From Kyrpidia sp. (lineage in GTDB: Bacteria; Bacillota; Bacilli; Kyrpidiales; Kyrpidiaceae), in NCBI GenBank assembly GCA_029960885.1, contig JASBVV010000001.1, positions 38,042 through 102,041 of the forward strand: DNA of 64,000 nucleotides. Direction: 5' to 3'. The notes beneath the pieces were generated by a model that saw nothing but the letters and a program-made list of their open reading frames with translations, was not told the origin of the DNA and did no database searches. Each line of letters begins with the position of its first letter. Position 1 is the first letter of the stretch. Both the position numbers and the translations under genes were made by a program. Below are positions 1 to 8,754 of the stretch, in pieces.

Positions 1-486
1 CGTCACGTGTTGAAGTGGGCCGACCTGGTTTTTCCGGACGGTACCCCTCGCCGGGTGACCGGCGAGGAGATGGGGTTCGGGTATCGCTCCAGTCGTGTCG
101 CCGAGTGGGGGGCCTTGGTGGTGCGCGCGGCCTTTCAGTTGTCCCCCGGCGACCCGGAGGCGCTGATCCGGCGGGCGAAAACCTGGACCCGCCGGCGCCG
201 CCAGACCCAACCCCTGTCCCAGGCCAGCGCCGGAAGTGTTTTTCAAAATCCGGCGAACCACTTTGCCGCCCGGCTGATCGAAGAAGCGGGGCTCAAGGGG
301 ACACGGGTCGGGGGAGCCCAGATTTCCCCCATCCACGCCAATTTCATCGTCAATCTGGGCGGGGCAACGGCCCGGGATGTGCTGGAATTGATCTGTTTGG
401 CCCAGGAAGAGGTCTATCGAAAGTTCGCCATCCGGCTGACGCCCGAAGTCAAAATTGTCGGGGAGGATGTTGAAACCGGGGGGTGA
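1..486 (+). CDS. murB: MurB, UDP-N-acetylenolpyruvoylglucosamine reductase (C-terminal part, cut by window edge)
   Basis: The frame is open from the first base, so the N-terminal FAD-binding part lies upstream of the window. The remaining 161 or so codons are the MurB C-terminal substrate domain. They contain GSVFQNP, whose serine (codon 235-237) is the family's proton donor, and near the end a PEVKIVGE stretch whose first glutamate (codon 445-447) matches the second catalytic residue. MurB reduces UDP-GlcNAc-enolpyruvate to UDP-MurNAc with NADPH in the cytoplasm, the step after MurA. The stop overlaps the murA start (GTGA), so the two are translationally coupled and run as consecutive pathway steps in inverse gene order. 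Confidence 0.93.
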   Translation, partial: RHVLKWADLVFPDGTPRRVTGEEMGFGYRSSRVAEWGALVVRAAFQLSPGDPEALIRRAKTWTRRRRQTQPLSQASAGSVFQNPANHFAARLIEEAGLKGTRVGGAQISPIHANFIVNLGGATARDVLELICLAQEEVYRKFAIRLTPEVKIVGEDVETGG

Positions 487-1751
487 AGGCCTTGGACCAG
501 ATTGTCGTGGAAGGGGGCACGCCGCTGCGGGGCGCGGTCCGGGTGCACGGTGCGAAGAACGCGGCCTTGCCGATTCTCGCCGCCAGCCTGCTCGTCGATG
601 GTGTGTGCGTTGTCGACGATGTGCCGGACCTGCAGGACATCCGCGTCATGGTCGACATTCTGCGCGCACTGGGCGCTTCGGTGGAGTATTCGCCTCCGGT
701 GGTCCGGGTGGATGCCCGACGGATTTCCCAAACCGAGGTGCCCGAAGAACTGATGCGGCGGATGCGCTCCTCGATTTTCCTTATGGGCCCGCTTTTGGCC
801 AGGTATGGTCACGCCCGGGTCTCCCGCCCGGGGGGATGCACCATCGGGTCCCGGCCTATCGATCTGCACTTGAAAGGGCTCGCGGCCCTGGGGTCATCCA
901 TCGACGAACGACACGGTTATATTGATTGCCGAGCGCGGCGGTTGCGGGGGGCGGCCATCTATTTGGATACTCCCAGTGTGGGAGCGACGGAGAATTTGAT
1001 GATGGCGTCGGTCCTGGCGGAGGGCACCACGGTGATCGGCAACGCCGCGCGGGAACCGGAGATCGCGGACCTCGCCGATTTTCTGAACCGCCTCGGGGCG
1101 AGAATCGAGGGGGCCGGGGAGGATACCGTCGTCATATCCGGGGTGCAGAGCCTGGCCGGGGGAAGACACACGATCATTCCCGATCGCATCGTGGCCGGAA
1201 CCCTGGCCATCGCCGCAGCCATGGCGGGCGGTGAAGTGACCCTGGAACACGTGCGGCCGCGCCATCTGGGGGCGGTATTGACGAAATTGCGCGAGGCCGG
1301 TGTTGAAATCGAGGTCGGCCGTGATATAATGAGGGTGCGTTCGGACGGGGAGTTGTCCGCCGTTGAACAGGTGCGAACGGCGCCGTATCCCGGTTTTCCC
1401 ACCGACCTTCAGGCGCCGTTCATGGCGCTGCTGAGCGTGGCCCGGGGGATGTCCATCGTTTCGGAAACGGTGTTTGAGGAGCGATTCAAACACGTCGGCG
1501 AACTGTGCCGAATGGGTGCCAATATCCGGGTGGATTTGCGGACGGCGTTCGTACAGGGAGTGCCCCGGCTGACCGGGGCCGTGGTACAGGCGAGCGATTT
1601 GCGGGCCGGGGCCGCCCTGGTTTTGGCGGGCCTCGCGGCGAAGGGGACGACCGTGGTGGAACAGGCCCATCACATCGATCGAGGGTATGAGCGGTTGGAC
1701 GAAATGCTGCGGGGCCTGGGGGCCCGGGTGCGGCGATTGTCCCAATCATAG
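483..1751 (+). CDS. murA: MurA, UDP-N-acetylglucosamine 1-carboxyvinyltransferase
   Basis: This 422-residue protein has the length of the family and carries its signature residues: the substrate-binding Lys25-Asn26 pair in GAKN, and the PEP-binding cysteine Cys119 in [10 protein letters not shown], which is also the residue attacked by fosfomycin. MurA adds enolpyruvate from PEP to UDP-GlcNAc, the first committed step of peptidoglycan synthesis. The GTG start at 483 overlaps the murB stop by four bases. Low-GC relatives often have two MurA paralogues. From its position beside murB and divIB, this one is probably the main copy. Confidence 0.96.
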   Translation: MKALDQIVVEGGTPLRGAVRVHGAKNAALPILAASLLVDGVCVVDDVPDLQDIRVMVDILRALGASVEYSPPVVRVDARRISQTEVPEELMRRMRSSIFLMGPLLARYGHARVSRPGGCTIGSRPIDLHLKGLAALGSSIDERHGYIDCRARRLRGAAIYLDTPSVGATENLMMASVLAEGTTVIGNAAREPEIADLADFLNRLGARIEGAGEDTVVISGVQSLAGGRHTIIPDRIVAGTLAIAAAMAGGEVTLEHVRPRHLGAVLTKLREAGVEIEVGRDIMRVRSDGELSAVEQVRTAPYPGFPTDLQAPFMALLSVARGMSIVSETVFEERFKHVGELCRMGANIRVDLRTAFVQGVPRLTGAVVQASDLRAGAALVLAGLAAKGTTVVEQAHHIDRGYERLDEMLRGLGARVRRLSQS

Positions 1752-1762
1752 ATGGTACCGGG

Positions 1763-1803
1763 AGAGCGGCATACTGTGGAACATAGATATGCCGCTCTTT
1801 TTT
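1763..1803 (+). terminator. Intrinsic terminator between murA and divIB
   Basis: A perfect 11-bp stem (1763-1773 with 1788-1798) has a 14-base loop and is followed by six T residues. It should end or attenuate transcription from murB-murA before divIB. Confidence 0.85.
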
Positions 1804-1826
1804 CAGTATGACGGGGGTTCGGCATT

Positions 1827-2582
1827 TTGAAGACGGGCGGCACAGCGGGACATCGGGGAGCGGTCGACGGCAAACGGCGTTTTCGGGCTCGGATGCTGTT
1901 GATCGGGTTTCTTCTCGGTTCCGCCGTGGCATTGTTTTTTGGGTCTCCCTTATCCCGGGTGACGAATATACGTGTGGAGGGGACGCACAGTCTGTCGCCG
2001 GTCGAGGTGGAACAGGCGGCAGGGATTTCCCGGGGTACGTGGTGGTTTCGGGTGAAGCCGGGTGAGGTGGCCGACCGGATCAAAAAGGTCTTTCCGCTGG
2101 CGGCCGATGTTCAGGTGCACCTCGGTTGGACGGGCACGATGACGATCTCCGTGACAGAAAAAGGGGTTGTGGCGGTGTTCCCGGCTGGCGGGGCGTGGTA
2201 CCGGCTGTTGGACGACGGGACGGCTCTGGACGTGGTGCGGCCCGGGGAATCGATCGGCATGCCTCTGGTGACGGCGGACGGTGCCGCCCCGGTGACGTTG
2301 GGCAAACCGGTGCAGGCGGCGGTTCAGGCGTGTAAACAGTTGGCGAAGCTTTCCCCGGATCTGCGGGCCCAACTGGCCGAGGTGCACCTGGGCGATCCGG
2401 ACGTGTGGACGGTTTACACCACGGACCATTATGAATTGCACGTGCCGGATGAGAATTTTGCCGGACGTATTCAGTGGTTCCCGAAGATTCGGGATCAGGT
2501 CAAGGACAAGGGCCCCGGGGAGATCTGGCTGACGGATCCGTTCCGGTACATCCCGTTTTCGGGCGGGAAGGGGAGCCGCTGA
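1827..2582 (+). CDS. divIB: DivIB/FtsQ, cell division protein
   Basis: This 251-residue bitopic membrane protein has a basic cytoplasmic N-terminus (residues 1-22), one membrane segment (about 23-41), and then an external POTRA-type domain starting at residues near VTNIRVEGTHSLS. This is the FtsQ/DivIB layout. DivIB works with DivIC and FtsL at the division septum. I chose the TTG at 1827 because it gives the expected short cytoplasmic tail; an ATG at 1808 lies in another frame. The gene follows a strong terminator, so it either depends on read-through from murA or has a promoter I could not identify. Its stop shares one base with the next start (TGATG). Confidence 0.88.
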   Translation: MKTGGTAGHRGAVDGKRRFRARMLLIGFLLGSAVALFFGSPLSRVTNIRVEGTHSLSPVEVEQAAGISRGTWWFRVKPGEVADRIKKVFPLAADVQVHLGWTGTMTISVTEKGVVAVFPAGGAWYRLLDDGTALDVVRPGESIGMPLVTADGAAPVTLGKPVQAAVQACKQLAKLSPDLRAQLAEVHLGDPDVWTVYTTDHYELHVPDENFAGRIQWFPKIRDQVKDKGPGEIWLTDPFRYIPFSGGKGSR

Positions 2583-3289
2583 TGGTGAAACGGGTGGAAA
2601 CTGCGGTGTTGTTGACCTTGATCGGGGTGTTGCTCGGCTTTATGGTGACCGTGCAGCTCAAGAGCACCCATGCCGTCCGGGGAGCGCCGCCGCCCTTGCG
2701 CATCGATGAAACATCCCGGCTCATGGATTCCCTGGCGGCGGCCAGGCACACCAATGCCGCGCTGGAGAACAAGATTGCGGAACTCCAGGCCCGGGTGGAT
2801 CAATACGAAAAACAGATGGATGCTGAGATGGGGCCGGCGGCGCCGGATCGAAAGAAGCTGGAAGACTATCAGATTTTGGCGGGGACCGTTCCGGTTCACG
2901 GTCCCGGGGTCACCCTGACCATCGACGATCATCACGGCCCCATTCCCGCCGGCGTCGATTCCCGGTACGCCATCGTGCACGATTTTGATTTGCGCCGGGT
3001 GGTGAACGAGTTGTACGCCGGAGGCGCCGAGGCGGTATCGATCAACGGCGAACGGATGGCGGTGAGCACCGGCGTGGTGTGTATCGGGCCGACGATTCGG
3101 GTGGGGATGGCGCGGTTGGTCCCGCCCTTTACCATTGAAGCGATCGGTGATACGCGGCGATTGCAGGACCAGTTGAACCGGTCTGGAGGGATCCTGGATT
3201 TGTTGCGGAGCCGAAGTGTGACGGTGTCCGGTCCTGTCGTCCGGGCGGATCTCCATCTGAACTCGGCGGCCGGCAATCAAACGGAGTGA
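2582..3289 (+). CDS. DUF881 family protein (first of two)
   Basis: This 235-residue protein has one N-terminal membrane segment (about 8-24), a short predicted coiled coil (about 45-75), and a DUF881 domain with the typical PVHGPGVTLTIDD and YAIVHDFDLRRVVNELYAGGAEAVSINGERM-like region (described here only by its core NGER). DUF881 proteins sit beside divIB, sbp and ftsA in many sporulating Firmicutes, and their exact role is unknown. The start at 2582 overlaps the divIB stop by one base, which supports it over longer frames. Confidence 0.85.
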   Translation: MVKRVETAVLLTLIGVLLGFMVTVQLKSTHAVRGAPPPLRIDETSRLMDSLAAARHTNAALENKIAELQARVDQYEKQMDAEMGPAAPDRKKLEDYQILAGTVPVHGPGVTLTIDDHHGPIPAGVDSRYAIVHDFDLRRVVNELYAGGAEAVSINGERMAVSTGVVCIGPTIRVGMARLVPPFTIEAIGDTRRLQDQLNRSGGILDLLRSRSVTVSGPVVRADLHLNSAAGNQTE

Positions 3290-3301
3290 GGGGCGAGGAC
3301 G

Positions 3302-4051
3302 GTGTCGGCAACGCGGGAATCCGGAGCGGCGGGTCGTCCGGGAAAAACCCTGTATGTGGTGCTGTTCGCGGCGTCCACCGTGGTGGGGTTCATGGCGGCT
3401 GTGCAGATCGCCACGGTTCGCCAACCGGCCACGGCTCACGGCGACATTGTTGAATTGCGCAGTGAGCTGGTTCAACAACAGGCCAAGCAGGAAGGACTTC
3501 TCAAGACGCTGGGGGACCTGCAGCGACAATTGGAGAAGTACCAGGCGACGGGAGGCAACCGGAGCGACATGGCGGCGGCGCTCATCCAAGAGGTGCAGGA
3601 CGCCAGACGCCAGGCAGGTCTGGAACCGGCCGGCGGTCCCGGGGTGGTGGTGACCGTTCGGGATATCCCCGGGCCTCCGGTCAGCGGACAGGACACTCAT
3701 ATTTACGACTGGATGCTGCAGATGATCGTCAATCTCCTGTACGGGAACGGTGCCGAGGCCATTGCCCTCAACGGCCAGCGGTTGATTACGACCTCCTTTA
3801 TCCGGGAGGTCAACGGCGTGATGCAGGTGAACACCCACCCCATCTCGATGCCCTACGTGATTGAGGCGGTCGGGGACGCGGAGCGCATGAAGGCGGCGTT
3901 GACCATCAATCCCATCGTTCAGGACTATCGGCAAATCGGGAAAGAGGTGACCATCGAGGCGCGCCAGGGTGGTGCGGTGGTCGAGGTTCCCGCCTACCGG
4001 GATCCGGTGGAGTTCCGTTTTGCGAAGAAAGAGGTGACCGGGGGATCATGA
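3302..4051 (+). CDS. DUF881 family protein (second of two)
   Basis: This 249-residue paralogue of the preceding protein has the same plan: an N-terminal membrane segment (about 18-38), a glutamine-rich coiled coil (about 55-85) and a C-terminal DUF881 domain (GPGVVVTVRD, GNGAEAIALNGQR). It starts with GTG 12 bases after its neighbour and overlaps sbp by ATGA, so the three genes are translated as a unit. The function is unknown. The location suggests an envelope role linked to division. Confidence 0.85.
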   Translation: MSATRESGAAGRPGKTLYVVLFAASTVVGFMAAVQIATVRQPATAHGDIVELRSELVQQQAKQEGLLKTLGDLQRQLEKYQATGGNRSDMAAALIQEVQDARRQAGLEPAGGPGVVVTVRDIPGPPVSGQDTHIYDWMLQMIVNLLYGNGAEAIALNGQRLITTSFIREVNGVMQVNTHPISMPYVIEAVGDAERMKAALTINPIVQDYRQIGKEVTIEARQGGAVVEVPAYRDPVEFRFAKKEVTGGS

Positions 4052-4401
4052 TCTGGTTGTCCATCGTGGGGTTGATCCTGGGTGTGTTGTTGGGACTGGC
4101 TTTTAATGTGACCATCCCTCCCCAGTTTTCCAGTTATCTGTCCATTGCGGTTCTGGCGGCCCTGGATACGGTGTTCGGAGGGATTCGCGCCGGATTGGAA
4201 GGCAACTTCGACAGCCGCGTCTTCATCAGCGGATTTTTCTTCAATACCCTGCTGGCGGCGTTTTTGGCGTTTATCGGCGTACAACTGGGGGTGGACCTCT
4301 ATTTGGCGGCGGTGTTCGCCTTTGGCGTCCGACTGTTCCAGAACATCGCCACCATTCGGCGTATTCTCATGGACCGAAGAAGACCTTCGTCTTCGGCCTG
4401 A
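4048..4401 (+). CDS. sbp: Small basic protein Sbp
   Basis: This 117-residue, very hydrophobic protein has three to four membrane segments and a basic C-terminal tail (IRRILMDRRR). It matches Sbp (DUF1290), encoded just upstream of ftsA in Bacillus relatives. The start overlaps the second DUF881 gene by four bases. Its function is not established. Confidence 0.85.
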   Translation: MIWLSIVGLILGVLLGLAFNVTIPPQFSSYLSIAVLAALDTVFGGIRAGLEGNFDSRVFISGFFFNTLLAAFLAFIGVQLGVDLYLAAVFAFGVRLFQNIATIRRILMDRRRPSSSA

Positions 4402-4414
4402 TCCGTTTTTGCCG

Positions 4415-4443
4415 GTGCCGGGGAAGCCCGGCGCTTCTTTTTT
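4415..4443 (+). terminator. Intrinsic terminator after sbp
   Basis: The stem is 4415-4422 with 4427-4434 and includes one G-U pair. The loop is GAAG, and six T residues follow at 4438-4443. Confidence 0.82.
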
Positions 4444-4464
4444 GTAAAGATGCCTTCGAAAAAA

Positions 4465-4491
4465 AAAGGGATTCCCTGCGTTGCGTCGAAT
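4465..4491 (+). promoter_or_regulatory. SigH-type promoter for ftsA-ftsZ
   Basis: AAAGGGATT (4465-4473) matches the sigH -35 consensus RNAGGAWWW at 8 of 9 positions. After 11 bases, GTCGAAT (4485-4491) matches RNNGAAT at 7 of 7. It lies just downstream of the sbp terminator. The B. subtilis ftsAZ operon is known to have a sigH promoter that raises FtsZ at the onset of sporulation. Confidence 0.7.
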
Positions 4492-4535
4492 TTTCTAGAA
4501 GAGCATCTAGGGAGTGGGTTTGGGGGTGCCACTTT

Positions 4536-5756
4536 TTGACCAAGGGCGACATCATCGTCAGTCTGGACGTTGGGACGTCCAGGATCCGGGTCATCATTGG
4601 AGAAATTGCAGGTAGCAATCTGAACGTGATCGGAGTCGGCACCGCACCCGGAGACGGCCTTCGGCACGGGGCCATTGTCGACATCGACAAGACCGTCCAA
4701 GCCATTCGGGAAGCGGTGGAACACGCGGAGCGCATGGTCGGCGTACATATTCAGTCGGCCTATGTGGGGGTGTCGGGGAGCCATATCGCCCTTCAGTCCA
4801 GCCATGGGGTGGTGGCGGTCTCGTCACCCGACCGGGAGATCACCGAAGACGATGTGGACCGAGTGCTTCAAGCCGCCCGGGTGATCGCCCTGCCTCCCGA
4901 GCGGGAGATCGTGGATGTGGTCCCCAAGGAATACGTGGTCGACGGTTTGGAAGGGATTACCGATCCGCGGGGAATGATCGGGGTTCGTCTGGAAGTGGAC
5001 GCCCACATCATCACCGGATCCCGAACGGTGATCCACAACCTGGTTCGATGTGTGGAACGGGCGGAACTAGAGATCGCCGGTTTGGTTCTCCTTCCTCTCG
5101 CCGCGGGAGCTGTCGCCCTCTCCCCCGATGAGAAAAAGCTCGGCGTCGTGCTGGTCGATCTCGGCGCCGGCGCCACGACGATCTCGGTGTTCGAGCGAGG
5201 CACCCTGGCCGGAATGAGTGTACTACCGGTCGGCGGCGACTATGTGACCAATGATATTGCCATCGGTCTGCGGACGCAAACGGACGTGGCCGAGATGATC
5301 AAATCGAAATACGGATGGGCCATGGTCGCCCTGGCGCCCGGGGATGAACATTTCAAAGTCCCACGGATCGGCAGCCAGGACGAGAAAGAGGTCTCGGCGC
5401 CGGAGTTGGCGGAAATCATCGAACCGCGCCTGCAGGAGATTTTTTACCTGATTCGCCGTGAAATCGAGCGCATGGGTGTGGCCAGGGAGGTTCCAGGAGG
5501 CTATGTCCTGTACGGCGGCGTCTCCGCCACCCGCGGCATCGACAAACTCGGTGAGCACGAATTGTCCGCCCCCGTGAGGGTGGCCGTACCGGAATTTCTG
5601 GGAGTGCGGGATACTTCGTTTGTCAACGGGGTGGGCATTATCCGCTTTGTCGCCAACCATAGCCACCGCCGGGCCGTGGTTCATCAGCCCGCTCGCAGGG
5701 GGGCTTCCCCGGGGCTGATTCGACGGATTAAGAGTTGGTTTGCCGATTTTATGTGA
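4536..5756 (+). CDS. ftsA: FtsA, actin-like membrane tether of the Z ring
   Basis: This 406-residue protein has the actin-fold nucleotide motifs SLDVGTSRIRV (residues 9-19) and VDLGAGATTISV, the FtsA-specific 1C region between them, and a C-terminal amphipathic helix (IRRIKSWFADFM) that binds the membrane. FtsA anchors FtsZ filaments at mid-cell. I took the TTG at 4536, preceded by a G-rich ribosome site; a nearby GTG at 4526 is out of frame. ftsZ follows 16 bases later. Confidence 0.95.
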   Translation: MTKGDIIVSLDVGTSRIRVIIGEIAGSNLNVIGVGTAPGDGLRHGAIVDIDKTVQAIREAVEHAERMVGVHIQSAYVGVSGSHIALQSSHGVVAVSSPDREITEDDVDRVLQAARVIALPPEREIVDVVPKEYVVDGLEGITDPRGMIGVRLEVDAHIITGSRTVIHNLVRCVERAELEIAGLVLLPLAAGAVALSPDEKKLGVVLVDLGAGATTISVFERGTLAGMSVLPVGGDYVTNDIAIGLRTQTDVAEMIKSKYGWAMVALAPGDEHFKVPRIGSQDEKEVSAPELAEIIEPRLQEIFYLIRREIERMGVAREVPGGYVLYGGVSATRGIDKLGEHELSAPVRVAVPEFLGVRDTSFVNGVGIIRFVANHSHRRAVVHQPARRGASPGLIRRIKSWFADFM

Positions 5757-5772
5757 GCGGAGGGGAACGGTG

Positions 5773-6842
5773 ATGCTCGGTTCGAATTCGACACGGAGCA
5801 CCTCGCACAGATCAAGGTGATCGGCGTGGGAGGGGGAGGTTGCAATGCGGTCAACCGGATGATCGAGGCGGGCATCAAGGGGGTGGAGTTCATTGCGGTG
5901 AACACCGATGCCCAGGCCTTGCAATTATCCAAGGCGGAGAGCCGGCTGCAGATCGGGGAGAAGTTGACCAGGGGTCTCGGGGCCGGGGCCAACCCCGAAA
6001 TCGGCAAGAAAGCGGCGGATGAAAGCCGGGAGCAGATCATGAATTCCCTGCGCGGGGCGGACATGGTTTTCGTCACGGCGGGGATGGGCGGCGGCACCGG
6101 AACCGGGGCGGCGCCGGTGATTGCCGAGATCGCCAAGGAGCTCGGTTCGCTGACGGTGGGGGTGGTGACCAAGCCGTTCAGCTTTGAGGGGCGCCGGCGC
6201 ATGAACCAGGCGGAGCAAGGGATTCAACACCTGAAGGAGAAAGTGGACACACTGATCGTGATACCCAACGACCGCCTGTTGGAGATCGTGGACCGCAACA
6301 CGCCGATGCTCGAGGCGTTTCGGGAAGCGGACAACGTGTTGCGTCAAGGGGTCTCCGGCATTTCGGACCTGATCGCCGTGCCCGGGTTGATCAATGTGGA
6401 CTTTGCCGACGTGAAAACGATCATGACCGAGCGGGGCTCGGCGCTGATGGGCATCGGCGTCTCCAGCGGGGAGAATCGTGCGGCGGAAGCGGCGAAAAAG
6501 GCGATTTGCAGTCCGCTGCTGGAAACGTCGATCGACGGGGCGCGCGGCGTGCTGATGCATATCGCGGGGGGGAACAATCTCAGCCTGTTCGAGGTCAACG
6601 AAGCGGCGGACATCGTGTCCTCGGCGGCCGATCCGGAAGTCAACATGATTTTCGGCGCGGTGATCAATCAGGATTTGAAAGATGAGATCGTGGTGACCGT
6701 GATTGCCACCGGTTTTGAGCACAAACCGCAGATGCAGGCGAAACCGGTGAACAAGCTGGAAATTCGTCCCTTTCAAAACTCCGCCTCGAATCAGCAAGAG
6801 GATTACCACATCCCCGCATTTCTCCGACATCGGCGGGGATAA
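5773..6842 (+). CDS. ftsZ: FtsZ, tubulin-like division GTPase, with an apparent frameshift at codon 2-3
   Basis: The body of the protein is a full FtsZ. It starts with [17 protein letters not shown], contains the tubulin signature GMGGGTGTG and the synergy loop region, and ends in a short linker and the C-terminal peptide [10 protein letters not shown] that binds FtsA and SepF. The start is odd. The only good start, ATG at 5773 with GGAGGGG seven bases upstream, reads M-L and then leaves the FtsZ frame, reaching a stop at 5818. The FtsZ frame upstream of 5817 encodes the expected [12 protein letters not shown] but has no ATG, GTG or TTG after the ftsA stop. One extra base after codon 2 would restore M-L-R-F-E-F-D. 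A GTG at 5817 could start translation but would cut into the first beta strand. Confidence 0.9.
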
Positions 6843-6869
6843 GCGGCGACGCGCTTCCCCTGCGGCTGC

Positions 6870-6897
6870 GCTCCCGGACCATCCGGGGGCTTTTTTT
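6870..6897 (+). terminator. Intrinsic terminator after ftsZ
   Basis: The stem 6870-6878 with 6882-6890 has nine pairs, one of them G-U. The loop is CCA and seven T residues follow. Confidence 0.85.
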
Positions 6898-6913
6898 GTC
6901 CCCTTCGTCAAGG

Positions 6914-6947
6914 TATGACAAAGTTTGTCATAGACATGTACTATACT
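6914..6947 (+). promoter_or_regulatory. Spo0A-type promoter of spoIIGA-sigE with palindromic 0A boxes
   Basis: 6914-6932 is a perfect palindrome of two 9-base arms around one base. Each arm reads TTTGTCATA, 8 of 9 to the 0A-box consensus TTTGTCRAA, in opposite orientations. ATGACA (6915-6920) and TATACT (6942-6947) are 21 bases apart. The B. subtilis spoIIG promoter is known for the same over-long spacing with 0A boxes at the -35. Confidence 0.65.
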
Positions 6948-6987
6948 GTTTCGTACGACGCCCCGGTTTGAAGGTGGGGTGGAACCC

Positions 6988-7938
6988 GTGCCCGTGATGT
7001 ACGGAGATCTGGTTTTCGCGGTGAACGCGTTGATGGACGCGGCGACCCTGTGGGCCACAGCCTGGATTCTCCGCATCCGCCCGAGGCCGTGGCGGGTGAT
7101 CCCGGCCGCCGCCCTCGGGGCGGTTTACGCTTTGGCGGCGCTGTTCCTGCCGGTTCTCGGAGACTGGTGGTTCCGCACGGCGGTATCCGTGGTCATGTTG
7201 CGGTTGGCTCTGCCTCTTCGCGGCGGATGGGACCTCATTCAGGGCACCGCCTGCTTTTATCTGGCCAATTTTGTGTTCGCCGGGGCCGTGATCGCCCTAC
7301 AGGTCACCGCGGGGGGAAGCGCCCAGACCGGGGCCGGCCTGGTGGTGTTCACCCGGACTCCCGGGTGGCTTTGGCGACTGCGGACCGGGGCGCTTTTGGC
7401 CGGCATTCCGTTGGGGCTTATGGCCCTGGCCGGACTGTATCGGGTCAAGGTGCAAAACGACCGCCTGTTTCGACATGTCGGCCGGCTGGTGATCGTCACG
7501 CCGCTGGGTTCTTGTGAGGTACCGGCTCTGGTGGACTCGGGGAACCAGCTTCTGGAACCTCTCAGCGGCTGGCCGGTGGTCATTGCGGAAGCCGGCGCTC
7601 TTCGGTCGGTCCTTCCGGAACAACTGACCGACTGGCTGATGGGGAGCCCGGGGTTGGGGCGCGATCCGCCGAGGCTGCCCGAAGTGCAGCTTCCCGAAGA
7701 GTGGTCTTCCCGAGTTCGGGTGGTTCCCTGGCGGGGCATCGGCGGTCGCGGCGGGGTTCTGGTCGCGATTCGTCCCGACATGATTCAAATGCGGCAGGGA
7801 AGGGACATGTGGATCAGCGACCGGGTGTATGTGGCGGTTCAGGGGCAGCCCGTGGACGCGCGTGACCGGTACGCGGCCATTGTACCTGCATCGGTGTTCG
7901 ATTCGGAGGCGGCCCTCGCGGAACGAGCCGGTCACTGA
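6988..7938 (+). CDS. spoIIGA: SpoIIGA, membrane protease that processes pro-sigma E
   Basis: The N-terminal half is hydrophobic with about five membrane segments (residues 5-150). The C-terminal half is an aspartic protease-like domain with the catalytic motif LVDSGN. From the GTG at 6988 the aspartate is residue 183. SpoIIGA sits in the septal membrane and is activated by the forespore signal SpoIIR to cleave pro-sigE in the mother cell. The start is uncertain among in-frame GTG codons at 6979 and 6988 and ATG at 6997. I chose 6988 because AAGGTGGGG ends eight bases before it. Confidence 0.9.
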   Translation: MPVMYGDLVFAVNALMDAATLWATAWILRIRPRPWRVIPAAALGAVYALAALFLPVLGDWWFRTAVSVVMLRLALPLRGGWDLIQGTACFYLANFVFAGAVIALQVTAGGSAQTGAGLVVFTRTPGWLWRLRTGALLAGIPLGLMALAGLYRVKVQNDRLFRHVGRLVIVTPLGSCEVPALVDSGNQLLEPLSGWPVVIAEAGALRSVLPEQLTDWLMGSPGLGRDPPRLPEVQLPEEWSSRVRVVPWRGIGGRGGVLVAIRPDMIQMRQGRDMWISDRVYVAVQGQPVDARDRYAAIVPASVFDSEAALAERAGH

Positions 7939-7951
7939 AGGAGGACACGAT

Positions 7952-8680
7952 ATGAGCGAACGCTGGGAGAGGTGGCGATGGCGTCTCCGCTTTTGGTGGT
8001 GGCGCATCACCGGACGGCTGTTCAAAGGGGAAGAAGTGGATTATGTCGGAGGCGGTGAGGCCCTTCCACCTCCCTTAACCCGGGAGGAAGAAGAAGCCCT
8101 GTTGGCGCGATTGACCCAGGGCGATGAATCGGTGCGTTCCACCTTGATCGAGCGGAATCTGCGACTGGTCGTGTACATCGCCCGGAAATTCGAGAATACC
8201 GGAATCTATATTGAAGATCTCGTATCCATCGGCACCATCGGCCTCATCAAAGCCGTGAACACGTTCGACCCCCAGAAGCGAATCAAGCTGGCCACTTATG
8301 CGTCCCGATGCATTGAAAACGAGATCCTCATGTTTTTGCGGAGGAACAACAAGGTTCGGGCGGAAGTCTCTTTTGACGAGCCGTTGAACGTGGATTGGGA
8401 CGGCAACGAATTGCTGTTGTCCGACGTGCTGGGGACCGAGAACGACACGATTTATCGGAACATCGAGCAAGAGATCGACAGGCACTTGCTGTACGACGCC
8501 TTGGGGAAACTCACCGAGCGGGAACGAAAAATCATGGAACTGCGATTCGGCCTGACGGGAGGCCGGGAGATGACCCAGAAGGACGTGGCGGATTTGCTCG
8601 GGATCTCCCAGTCCTACATTTCTCGTTTGGAAAAACGGATCATCAAACGGCTGCGCAAGGAATTCAATCGAATGCTATAA
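7952..8680 (+). CDS. sigE: Pro-sigma E, early mother-cell sigma factor
   Basis: This 242-residue sigma-70 family protein has the near-invariant sigE core: ALPPPL after the pro-sequence, region 2 with [13 protein letters not shown], and region 4 ending [11 protein letters not shown]. The first 30 or so residues form the pro-sequence removed by SpoIIGA. It is unusually rich in tryptophan and arginine (six Trp in the first 17 residues). The ATG at 7952 has a strong AAGGAGG seven bases upstream. It lies 13 bases after spoIIGA, in the standard operon. Confidence 0.96.
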   Translation: MSERWERWRWRLRFWWWRITGRLFKGEEVDYVGGGEALPPPLTREEEEALLARLTQGDESVRSTLIERNLRLVVYIARKFENTGIYIEDLVSIGTIGLIKAVNTFDPQKRIKLATYASRCIENEILMFLRRNNKVRAEVSFDEPLNVDWDGNELLLSDVLGTENDTIYRNIEQEIDRHLLYDALGKLTERERKIMELRFGLTGGREMTQKDVADLLGISQSYISRLEKRIIKRLRKEFNRML

Positions 8681-8681
8681 C

Positions 8682-8711
8682 TGCATATTTCTTCCCTCCC
8701 AGGGGATACTG
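8682..8711 (+). promoter_or_regulatory. Possible forespore (sigG-type) promoter for sigG
   Basis: TGCATA (8682-8687) fits the sigG -35 TGMATA. After 17 bases, GATACTG (8705-8711) matches the -10 CATACTA at 5 of 7. Autoregulation of sigG by its own promoter is known in B. subtilis. Confidence 0.45.
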
Positions 8712-8754
8712 ATGACCGGGCCGACGGCCCACGGATCGACGCGGGAGGGACAAC

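Noticed and set aside
2495..3934. Open frame of about 480 codons opposite the two DUF881 genes
   Set aside because: It has shadow composition and spans two separate real genes.
5773..5820. A genuine 15-residue leader peptide before ftsZ
   Set aside because: It ends exactly where the FtsZ frame lacks a start, and the out-of-frame bases encode the conserved FtsZ N-terminus. A missing base is simpler.
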